NCBI GenBank assembly: GCA_003255065.1
Contig: QAOA01000736.1
Coordinates: forward strand, 261,515-325,514
DNA from: Cercis canadensis
Taxonomy: Eukaryota; Streptophyta; Magnoliopsida; Fabales; Fabaceae
Length of the DNA stretch: 64,000 nt
Direction: 5' to 3'
The notes beneath the pieces were generated by a model, which was not told the DNA's origin, searched no databases, and saw only the letters and a list, made by a program, of their open reading frames with translations. This document shows positions 23,801-33,567 of this stretch, piece by piece; position 1 is the first letter of the stretch; each line of letters opens with the position of its first letter. Both the position numbers and the translations under genes were made by a program.

Positions 23801-24738
23801 TGGTAAATGTATAAGCCTCGACATATGTTACCCTTGCCAATCATCCTCAATCTGGTTTGATCCTGGATTTGAAAGGAATCATGGTAAAAGGTGACAGTAA
23901 GGCTTGGTTGTTGCAACAATGCTGTGACTGATATGAGATTAACATGGAAAGATGGAATGTAAAAAACTTTATGTAAGTGCAAGTCAGATGACAATTGTAC
24001 TGTACCAATTGCTGAAACTGGAATATGAGAATTATTTGGAAGAGTAACAAAATGGTTTTTCAAAGACTGATAAGAAGTGAAAATTTTGATGGAATGACAA
24101 ACATGTGATGTGGCTCCAGAATCAATGATCCAAGAATCAGAATTCATGACAGAATTTGCAGGAAAAGCAGAAAGAATCATACCAATGGGGATTGATTCTG
24201 TAGAATTGTCTAGATCAGGTATGGCAGCTTGTGACAATTGGGTCTGTAGTAGATGGATTGAGTGCTGATACTGCTGGGAGGTCATTTGCAGTGGTTGTTC
24301 CAGGGATTGTTGCTGACTGACATCTGAGATGTGATTGACATTCCCTGCTTGTTTTCCCCTCTTGAACCCTGGAGGATAGCCATGAAGTTTGTAGCATTTA
24401 TCCTTTGTGTGGCCAAGAATGCCACAATGAGCACAGAGAGGTCTGTCCTTCTTGACATTTTTGTGTTTGTTATCAGCATAGGTCCTTGGATGTGAATGGG
24501 ACAATGCATATGCGGCTTGTGACTCAGATTGAACCAAAGAAGTGCCAATTTCCCTTTGCTTTTCTTCTTGAATTAGTAACGAAAAAACCTTGTTGATTGG
24601 TGGAAGAGGATCCATCAGCAAGATTTGTCCTCTAACCTGAGAAAATGATTCATTGAGTCCCATGAGGAAACATAGCATGTATTCCTGATGGAGATGGTCT
24701 ATCAAAGGCTTGGCTCCTCCACATGTACAAGAATGCAT
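20889..24738 (-). pseudogene. Copia pol: knuckle, protease, integrase, RT, RNase H (broken)
   Basis: 24738-23515 holds the gag tail with the CCHC knuckle CAHCGILGHTKDKC, the protease WIIDSGATSHVC and the GAG-pre-integrase HLWHVRLGHLS. After a frameshift near 23550, 23486-22845 is integrase (FDLIHCDIWGPY, WLYMLKHKSEA, NSVVERKHQHLLNVAR). A stop at 22845-22847 precedes the linker 22760-22335, and a second stop at 22335-22337 precedes 478 aa (22325-20889). That last part is RT and RNase H: GCRWIYKVKYKADGS, QLDVNNAFLNGDL, YVDDIILAGS, LTISRLDISYAVN, ADADWGSC, SSAEAEYRALA, KHVDIDCHFIKEH. The RT/RNase H part is entirely open, suggesting fairly recent loss of activity. Confidence 0.93.
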
Positions 24739-25209
24739 TGGTCTGTACTCACCAATTTCTTCCCAAAGTCCCTTGAGTTTGGTGAAGTACTGTCCAACAG
24801 ATAATGATCCCTGTGTGAGGTTGAGAATTTCCTTCTTGAGTTGAAAAATTCTCGGACCATTATGCTGCTAGAATCTTTCTTGTAAATCATTCCAGATTTC
24901 ATAAGCAGTGGTAGAGTAGATCACACTGGCAGCAATCTCTTTGGAAATTGAATTCAGCAACCATGATGCTACAACATTGTTGTTTCGTTGCTAGATCAGA
25001 AACAATGAAGGATTTGAGTGATCAGGTTGAACAATGGATCCATCAACGAACCCAATCTTGTTCTTGGCCATTAACGCCATTCTCATTGCCCTACACCAAG
25101 AGTTGTAGTTTTCTCCAGTGAGGTGTTGAGAAACAAGAACCAATCCTGGGGAATCGGATGGATGTAAGAAGAATGGGCTGGACATGTCATCGATTGAGCC
25201 AGACGCCAT
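24739..25209 (-). pseudogene. Copia gag N-terminal part with two TAG stops
   Basis: It begins MASGSIDDMSSPFFLHPSD and SQHLTGENYNSWCRAMRMAL, the classic copia gag start. Stops TAG at 24991-24993 and 24868-24870 are both in the frame that continues into the knuckle/protease ORF. Each can be explained as TGG (Trp) to TAG; the plus strand would have been CCAG, a CHG methylation context. Confidence 0.88.
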
Positions 25210-25278
25210 TGATACAGAGAAAAAAAATCAAGATGAAGATGAACTTCAGAGACAGAGGTGTTCACACCACAGAGCGTT

Positions 25279-25290
25279 GCTCTGATACCA
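25279..25290 (-). other. Primer-binding site (initiator tRNA-Met type)
   Basis: In element orientation TGGTATCAGAGC follows directly after the 5' LTR end. This is the usual plant copia PBS complementary to the 3' end of initiator tRNA-Met. Confidence 0.9.
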
Positions 25291-25498
25291 TATTACACCA
25301 GAGATGGTGAGGAATTGAAAATGAGGAAAATGAATTATGTTATTGATTCTTTCACAATACACGTATATATAGCAGCAGCTCATATAGCTGACGTGTAAAA
25401 TAATCAACTAATTACATTAATACCAAAACAACTAACTAACTGAATGACTAACCACCTGCTGACGTGTTTATCTAACTAACTATACAGCTTGTCTAATA
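25291..25498 (-). repeat. 5' LTR of the copia element
   Basis: 208 bp. It contains TATA-like TATATATACGTG in element orientation, a likely promoter. It ends GTAATA next to the primer-binding site. Together with the 3' LTR it defines both ends of the element. Confidence 0.92.
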
Positions 25499-25503
25499 AG
25501 CCT

Positions 25504-28500
25504 CCACATTTTTGGTATGAGATTAATTTTTGTTTGGGCTTTGGTATACCCTCGCCACTAATACTTCTAACAAGCTTCAAACTTTGACATTACCTCAAAA
25601 TTTGCCTTACATAGAATTTAATTTGTCAACTAAGACACACATGATGATTCCCAATTTTTGTTTTTAATACTAATGTTTAATTATTTTCACTTACATTAGT
25701 TCACACTATAATTCATGAGAATCTCGCGCCCAAAAATATACGTTAGTTTGGCATGAAATAGAAGTTTTGACTTTTGAGAGAAGTGGTAGCATTACCCACT
25801 TTCATTGGGAGTAGCATATTTGAAATAGCATAGTGGCCACGATTTTTATCACCTAGAATAGATATTTATCAGTCATAAATTACAATGACATCCCGTGAGC
25901 TTTGATGATGTTACACGACTATATTTCTTGTTTAAAAAATTACGCATACCTCTTTACAATTCACTTACAATAGAAAACTCACATTCCCGTGAGAAATGTG
26001 TATTTCTTTCTAGATCGTAATCAATGTGTANTCAGTCATAAATTACAATGACTTCCCGTGAGCTTTGATGATGTTACACGACTATATTTCTTGTTTAAAA
26101 AATTACGCATACCTCTTTACAATTCACTTACAATAGAAAACTCACATTCCCGTGAGAAATGTGTATTTCTTTCTAGATCGTAATCAATGTGTATTACGAT
26201 TTTTATCATCTAAAGCCTTATTAAGAGAGTCCATCCTATGAATATAGGAGATTATCAGTATAATATTCATTCTCTTTATTTTCTACCATTTTCTCTGTTT
26301 GTGAATATTTCAAGTTTATTGAGCTATAGGGAAGGTATGTATATATATCCGTTAAACCATTAATTTTTTTGACATTTTTTCCTTTTAAAATTTCAAGAAT
26401 AAGTTCAAATTCTCTTAATATTTTTTTAGTAATTTTGACTATGACTTTGAATTTAAACACAAAATCTACGAGCTACGAAAATGACATCAATATCACTCGA
26501 TCATAAATTATTTAGTAATTCTCCCAATATATTTAAAATTGCATTATAAACAAGTTAGATAAATGTCATACTTAACTAACCAATTTATTACAATATTTCT
26601 CTAGTAAAAATAATAACAAAGTCATCTATCAAATGTTAATTGTAAAACAAGTGAGATAAATGTCATACTTACTAATAGAATAGAAAATCTTGAAATCAGT
26701 CAAGCGGTTAGAAACAATCAAGTGGATTTTTCTTATTCTAAATATACTATGGTTGAGTTTTGACCCATTTGTATTTTCTAAACTAATTTATTTACTGAAG
26801 TACATAGATAAAATTAAATTACATTATCTTCCCTTGAAATTTGATGAAATTATATAGACATCTCTTACTTTATAACTTAACGTAACAAAAACTCTCCTTT
26901 CTTATTTCATAAGTTACTTACACCACTCTTTTGTTCGTTTTTAACATAATATGAATCTCCTCTTTATGTTTTACTGTCTGTAATTTTCAAAACAAGAAGA
27001 GAGGTTTCTATAATTGCGTCAAACTTCAGGGAAAGTTTATGTAATTTACTCTAAATAATTATTACATTGTACAAAAATATAATGGCTATAAAAGTGTTGA
27101 TTAGGTTATTTTATAGTGCCTATCATGTAGAGAGTTTTCTTTTGTATATTTTCAAAATAGAAAGTGGGCATTTGTAATTTCAACTCAGCTCGATAGAGAT
27201 TGGATTAATTATTTCTACTATGTTAAATGAAAAATTGACCACAATTTCAAAGACATATATATAGAGAACAAATTGAATTCGTAATGCTATCATTATTGAA
27301 AAAATTAGAGCCTAGCTAATGTTTTTCTCCCTGTTACAATTACTGTATATGGTGTTATAAGCATCCAATTAAAGGACTTGAAATGACACTCTCACTAGCA
27401 AAGTCTCTTCGCCTTGATCATTACTCATTTACCAAATATATGTGGTGAGTAGTTGTGAGACAGAAAAATAGCCTTATATAGTTATTTGCAGCTGATAATT
27501 GAACATCTCTTTGTGCACGTCTCTGATAATCAACAAAAGATGATTGAGATGATCACTCATCGGCAATTTGCCTAGTGGGTAGGCGTGTTCAAAGCTAATT
27601 CGAATTACAAGTAATGCTATTATTGAAAACCATATATACATGTGCCAAGTTGCTTCAATTAAAAAGGTAAGAAACCAATCACTTGAAGAGTCTTATATTC
27701 TAATATAGCTTTTGCTTTCTGCGCTTTTTGTTGTTATGTTCCATCGCAGAGGCACACGAGGTTGGAAAGAGTACACGTTTATAGATTGAGTTGATTGCCT
27801 GAATCCTAATTGTGGGGTAAGAAGATCTAAAATGACATACCAAATTTGAAAAGCCATTTCTTACAATATGGGAGAAGTTAGGGATGAAGACATTACAAAT
27901 TTGCAACTTCACGAACCTTAATTAGTTTAATTTTTTTATTATGTTTACCAATTTTTATTTATTTTAATTAAATGTAGTGATTTTATAAAAGCTAAACCTT
28001 AAGTCCACTAACCCCAACATAGGAATCTTATTCTTTAGATATTCAATAACAACAATAAGATCTAAAGTCGATATCTATCAAAAACAAAAAAAACAAAACC
28101 AAAACTATTTTTTTAAAAAAAAAAAAGGATTTATGTATAAATTTCCACCAATTGTTGAAAGTTGAAAACTGGAGTTTGTCTTTTTTTCTGAATTTTTAGG
28201 CTAGTGGTTAAAATAATATGACCACAATTCCATCGTTCACATTTTAAAACGTGGTGAAAACTGTAATGCTCTAATCTTAATTATTATGACACAATCAAAA
28301 GTGGTAGTTTCTTTTCTTTTACTTTAATGCGGTGATTTCACGTCAAGAAAGCGTGGCAATGAATCGTGCAAAAACCATTTCTTTAAAAGCAATATAGATT
28401 CTCTTAAACTTTAAAAGTGAAAGACATAGCTGTACGTGATTATAACACAACATAACATATGGTTCATGTGGTTAATGTGACTATGATCAAATTTTTATAT

Positions 28501-28776
28501 TCTTTTTTTCTGGGAGGAAATGCCATAGGAACTGACCTTTAATTTGAATGTTGATGGCAACCCTAAATCTGCAGAAACCAAACTGTATACTTATCATATA
28601 TAGATATTCTTCATATAAACTCTATCTGAAAAATTCTTACAAAAGAATAGTGGACACTGGTACCCTACATTCCTTTTATGTAAATATATTTTAAACTTTC
28701 CAGTTTTGGCTTATCAGGTCGTCATTTGATGTACAACTCCAATATCAAAGAGAAGACGAAAACCAAAAAAATAAAA
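25504..28776. other. Unit A tail, non-coding, with islands shared with unit B
   Basis: No gene is supported. Short colinear islands match unit B: 26250-26300 with 39865-39910, 27330-27350 with 40850-40870, 27550-27590 with 41070-41110, and 27700-27840 with 41265-41400 (shared TTTTGCTTTCTGCGCTTT, TATGTTCCATCGC, AACTGTGGGGTAAGA or AATTGTGGGGTAAGA). 25869-26030 is repeated at 26032-26193 around a single N (26031), probably an assembly overlap. Confidence 0.5.
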
Positions 28777-29325
28777 GGCTTAATTGCAATTTTAATCCTT
28801 CTATTTTAACAATTTGAACTTTTTGATCTTCTTTTTTAAAAATGAACTATTGAGTTCCTTTATATTCATAAAATATACAATTTTGGTTTTTTTGTCTTTA
28901 AGTCAAAATTCTTAAGTTGATTTCAAGGTATAAAGTTCTTTAATTCATAATCTCATCATTCAGATTAAAGAGCTATGTCTTGTAAAACTCTTCATTAAAT
29001 TTCAGCTAAATCTAACGGTGAATGAGTCTAATTTTTTTGTTAGATGAAAATTTATAGTTTTGGTATTTTGGGTTGAGTCACATCGTTAGATCGAGCTGAA
29101 ATTGAGTAGGGAGGTTCACAAGACGTATTTCTTCAATCTGAACAGTGAGATTATGAATTAGAGAACTTTACACCTTGAAATAAATCTAAAAATTTTAACT
29201 TAAGGACAAAATGACCAAAATTGTACATTTTATAAATATAAAGGGACTCAATAGTTCATTTTTAAAGAAGAGGAACAAAAAAGTTTAAGTTGTTAAAATA
29301 TGAGGACTAAAATTGTAATTAAGCC
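28777..29325. mobile_element. Foldback MITE with 9-bp target-site duplication
   Basis: Ends GGCTTAATTGCAATTTTA and the reverse complement of TAAAATTGTAATTAAGCC are inverted copies. The arms pair for about 250 bp each, so the 549-bp element is close to one long hairpin. Flanks AAAATAAAA at 28768-28776 and 29326-29334 form a perfect 9-bp direct repeat, as for Mutator-like elements. Related unpaired sequence (ATTACAATTTTGGTC, then TTTTGTCTC) lies at about 63390-63510. Confidence 0.85.
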
Positions 29326-29334
29326 AAAATAAAA

Positions 29335-30926
29335 ACAATGTAAATCACATGGCGCATTGAATGAGAATCTAGAGTGACTTATACAATCATCTTATTACAT
29401 TTTTGATTAATTTTTTTTGTAATAATTATCCACCAAACCTTGCCCAAATAAGAAATTAAATTTCGTTGACCCAATGAGAAAGTATTGTTAAATTAATCTG
29501 ACCATGTTCTGTATGTAAGTGGTTTGGCCACAATGGGTTTTGCGGCCACAAAAATCCCATATTATGAGCTTAATTAGTTGTTGACCCCAGCTATCTTTAA
29601 TTAATTATAATTTAGGTTGTGGTAGGGTTTGATCACGAAGTTGAATAAGCTTTTCACCAAATGCTCCCTTCCACCAATAAACATGTCACTATGTGATTAA
29701 CAACACAACAAAACCCAAATCTTGAAGAAGTAACATCGTTAAGATCACAAACGCTAATAACCTGCTTTACTTTTTTTTTTTTTTTGATGAATTACATGCT
29801 TTACTTTAATGGTGGGGGATGTTGTTTTGGTTTAATGGGCTATTTTACTGCCCAAGAGGAAAGGAGATCGTACAAGACCCCCCACCACCACGAAAAAAAA
29901 AAAAACCTAATATTCTTCAATAGAAAATATTAATTATATTATTTAGTTATTATGTGTGTTTGACAATTGGCACCAACTTCTTAAAATACATAAAAATAAA
30001 AAATTAAGGATAAGCGCAATCCTGAAATTCCAATTCCAAAATTCTTAGGCTTTTAATTATTGGATTAGCCATCATATCTGTAGTAATTTTTTTATTACTT
30101 TCTCTATGAGTGGCTAGCTTTTCAACTTTGGAATGGCTCATTTCATTGGTGTTTGGTTTCCAAGAATTGTGGTTGTCATGCCACTAGCTGGCTAGCTGTA
30201 TCCAAGTGAATTGCCAATTTATTACCCTAGTTGAAATAAATATGAAGTAATTGACAGTTGTAGAAGACAATTATTTCTTATACTAGTTACTTAGAGAGTC
30301 TATGAATATAATTATGCATGATTACGATCGAAAAGTGACTCATCAACACATATAATGACATGAAAATTGAATTTATAATTTCTTACAAATTGTCTAAATC
30401 TATTAACGCTCAATCATACATTAGTAACTTCATTTTTACTTTATATATTATTAAGTTAGTCCAAGATTTTTATTTTGTTCTTCGGAAGTTGCATAATGGT
30501 ATAGCTTATTTTTCTTGCATAAATCTCATTTCACATATTTTTAACAGAATTTAAACTAAAAATATGTATAATAAAATACTCAATGATCAACCATGCATTA
30601 GCATGTTTTTTTTAAGATTGTACTTGAGTGGTATACAGTTGAAAATAGGAAATTCATGTTAATTGGTATCAAATTACAATTCACTCCAACCAAGATTAGA
30701 TCTTGATTAAAATACCTTTTAGTCCAAAAAGGAAACAAATTAGTCTATACACTTAGAGCTCAAATTTGGAAAAGGAGTAATATTACAGTTATTAGGTGCC
30801 TCACAAAAACTCACCACACACACTTTGGATCCCGCAGATTAAAATTGCATCCAGTTAAACGGCTCAAAATATGGTTGTGCTGAAGTATTGTGAGGTACCA
30901 GCTGATGGTTACTCTTTAGAAAAGTA
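29335..30926. other. Unit A distal tail, non-coding
   Basis: AT-rich. 29460-29830 and 29940-30240 have recognisable counterparts in unit B at about 42900-43270 and 44230-44520 (GACCATGTTCTG or GAGCATGTTCTG, CCATATTATGAG, TTCCACC(A/G)ATAAACATG). No ORF is worth calling. Confidence 0.5.
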
Positions 30927-31277
30927 AAGGACTAAACCTGTAAACAATTATTACAATTCAAATATTTTTTTTGTTTTTATAAGAACAGTTTTCATAAAGA
31001 AAATGTTTGGCATCTTAAATTGCTTTTGAATATTTGCATGTCGCAAATGTTAGAAAATGACTGAATCAAGAATATGGGATGATAACTTTTGCAATATTTG
31101 ACACTAAGAAAGAAATGATACGTTGCCCGTTCATTATGAGCCAGCAATAGCAAACCTTTATTGTACTTATATACCCCTCTCTCTTTCTATTTGTGATGCC
31201 CTTATATGTTATGAGCCGCTGCGCGCTACACTGATGTTGTATTCAACGAGTCTTTCCAAAAACTAACAGTAATACTG

Positions 31278-31578
31278 ATGTTGCAGACACGTCACTCACA
31301 CTTCTTCAATTGTGCCTGGCTGCCTGCTCCCACGGTCGTTAGCCATAGAGCCACTTTGGTTGCTGACATTCCACTAGGCCCATCATTACCAGCTAAAGAT
31401 GACACAAAAAAGCCCTCTTGTTACTGCACCGTAAGACCCAATTGCAATTGGATCCAGATAGTATGGTGAGGACACACCATCGCCGTCGCCAATTGATAGA
31501 GAAATCACATCAACGCCGTCAGTTACGGCAGTGTCGAATGCAGCAAGAATATCAGAATCGAAGCAACCTGAATTTTTC
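31278..31578 (-). pseudogene. Subtilisin-like protease fragment, unit B
   Basis: Counterpart of 365-741. It keeps [35 protein letters not shown] and [19 protein letters not shown]. One extra T relative to unit A (six T instead of five) shifts the frame just after RGLF. The upstream part (YASGIAKGV, ARLAVYKVC) has been removed by a deletion whose left edge is at 31578. Not functional. Confidence 0.85.
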
Positions 31579-31859
31579 TCCAATATATGCCATCAACCAC
31601 AAGAAAAGCAACCCTAAAAGAATCGCACTATACCTATAAAAAAAAAAAATTGCACTATAAATTATGTGGTAAACGACAAAAATAAAGTTTCCTTCTTCTT
31701 AGTAGAAATCATAGTTTATGATGTTTGGTTGAAATATAAAGTAGGTGTCCTATGCAAAAGAGAGTGGCAGCGGTGGCCCCATGAGAGAAAGTAGGCATGG
31801 CTGCTTCAACCCATTACCAAAATAAGAGGGCATTTTGTCATTTTCTAGTATTTATTTAA

Positions 31860-33059
31860 GTTAATTGACTCAAATAATACACTTTTATAAATTATTTATA
31901 TAAATGAGTCAATTTTTAAATTGTTTACTTAAAATAGGCACTTTTAAATATTTTATTAATTTTTTAACAAAAATAAAACATATTTTACTTATATAAAACG
32001 TGTATAAACTAAATACACTTTAGAGTATTTCATTCCCAAAAGCATGTCTATTATTCATTGAAGTAAGCTTGATAAAGCATAAAAAGGGCGCTTTACAGGT
32101 AAAACGTATTTTTCAAGAACACGTTTTAGAACTAAAACGTGTTCCAAAGGAATACACTTTAGAGCTAAAGTGTGTCCTTCCCCTTCTCAAAGAATACCTA
32201 TTTTGTTCAAAATGTGGCTACTTGGATTTTTGGACAACACAAACATTTTCTTTTTCTTTTGGAAATGGATAACATAAACTTACCCTTGAAAAATATGGGA
32301 ATTACCATAGTAGAATAAATTGAAAATGATTATTATCAAAAATAAATAAATGAAAAAATGATGCTTTCATGAATTTTGTAAATTATGCACAAATTACGTA
32401 TAATGTAGGTGTTCCTAATTTGTGCATAATACTTAATGTTACTTAAATTTTTTTTATCAATTTAAGTTTCACTACATTATACCTAATTTGTGCATAATTT
32501 ACAAAATTTATGAAGGCGGCATTTTTTCATTTATTTATTTTTGATAATAATCATTTTCAATTTATTCTATTATGGTAATTCTCATATTTTCCAAGGGTAA
32601 GTTTATGTTATCCATTTTCAAAAGAAAAAGAAAATGTATGTGTTATCCAAAAATCCAAGTAGCCACGTTTTGAACAAAATAGGTATTCTTTGAGAAGGGG
32701 AAGGACACACTTTAGCTCTAAAGTGTATTCCTTTGGAAACACGTTTTACCTATAAAGCATATCTTTTGGGAACACACTTTAGTTCTAAAGCGTATTTCTT
32801 AAGAACACGCTTTACTTGTAAAGCGTGTCCTTTTTTCATGTTTTACCAAGCCTATTTCAATGAATAGTGGATACGTTTTTGGGGTGAAATGCTCTAAAGC
32901 GTGTTCAATTTGTACACGTTTTATACAAATAAAACGTGTTTTATTCTCATTAAAAAATTAATAAAATATTCAAAAATATCATTTTTAGGTAAATAATTTG
33001 AAAACTATCTCATTTATGTAAATAATTTGTAAAAATGTATTATTTGAATCAATTAACCA
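31860..33059. mobile_element. 1.2-kb foldback element with nested palindromes
   Basis: The left end GTTAATTGACTCAAATAATAC is mirrored at the right by the reverse complement of GTATTATTTGAATCAATTAAC. The arms pair for most of the length, to a centre near 32430. Flanks ATTTATTTAA (31850-31859) and ACTTATTCAA (33060-33069) form a 10-bp direct repeat with two C/T differences. Unit A has the empty site, ACTTATTCAA, at 1353-1362. Each arm holds three or four tandem units of about 32 bp that are themselves palindromes, for example ACGTTTTAGAACTAAAACGT. There is no transposase; the superfamily is uncertain (Mutator-like by duplication length). It lies 0.5-1.7 kb before the NPF copy-2 start codon. Confidence 0.85.
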
Positions 33060-33436
33060 CTTATTCAACCAATAACAAAATCATATAAACTAGGGCATAA
33101 TTTTTTTCGAAATATATTTTTGTCTCTCCTACAATTATTGCATATAGAAAAAGATTTTCTGGCTTCAAAACTCAGATTTTAGAGAGTCAAAACAGCAAAT
33201 CCTCCCCAACATACGAGGCCCTAAGCAGGGGTCGTGTGTGCAAAAGCCATATCTAGCTCCAATCTCTTTGCTTGGAATATTTGAGCTAGGGAGTTCATAG
33301 GCTTGAGCCCTTTACAAAATTAGAGGGCATTTTCTTTTTACTTATTTTCTAGTTAACCCTGCACACTTGTCCAAAAAGATTTTCTCTCCCCCACAATTAT
33401 TGCATAGAGAGAGAAAAAGAGAGAGATCCTCCTCCT

Positions 33437-33445
33437 CTATATAAG
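33437..33445 (+). promoter_or_regulatory. TATA box of NPF copy 2
   Basis: CTATATAAG followed by AGG, 123 bp before the ATG at 33568. It is conserved with copy 3 (48028-48036) and altered in copy 1. Confidence 0.65.
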
Positions 33446-33567
33446 AGGTCCCACGGCAAATGTCATCTATGCAATAACCATATCTGGTTCCCATATCTCT
33501 TTAATAGGAACCTTTGAGCTAAGAGGGCTAAGTTTCTACTTTTCAACTTCTTAGCAAGGAGAGAAAG

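Larger units (their letters stand above)
20673..25498 (-). mobile_element. Ty1/copia LTR retrotransposon
   Basis: 4.8-kb element in minus orientation with about 208-bp LTRs at both ends and a 5-bp target-site duplication, AGCCT, at 20668-20672 and 25499-25503. A primer-binding site complementary to initiator tRNA-Met abuts the 5' LTR and a G-rich polypurine tract abuts the 3' LTR. Domain order gag, protease, integrase, RT, RNase H is that of copia. Internal ORFs carry at least four stops and one frameshift. Unit B has no copy. LTR termini are TA..TA, not the usual TG..CA. Confidence 0.95.

Noticed and set aside
32069..32825. Regularly spaced short palindromes considered as a CRISPR array
   Set aside because: Plant nuclear context, no spacers of constant length, units are imperfect and lie in a foldback transposon.
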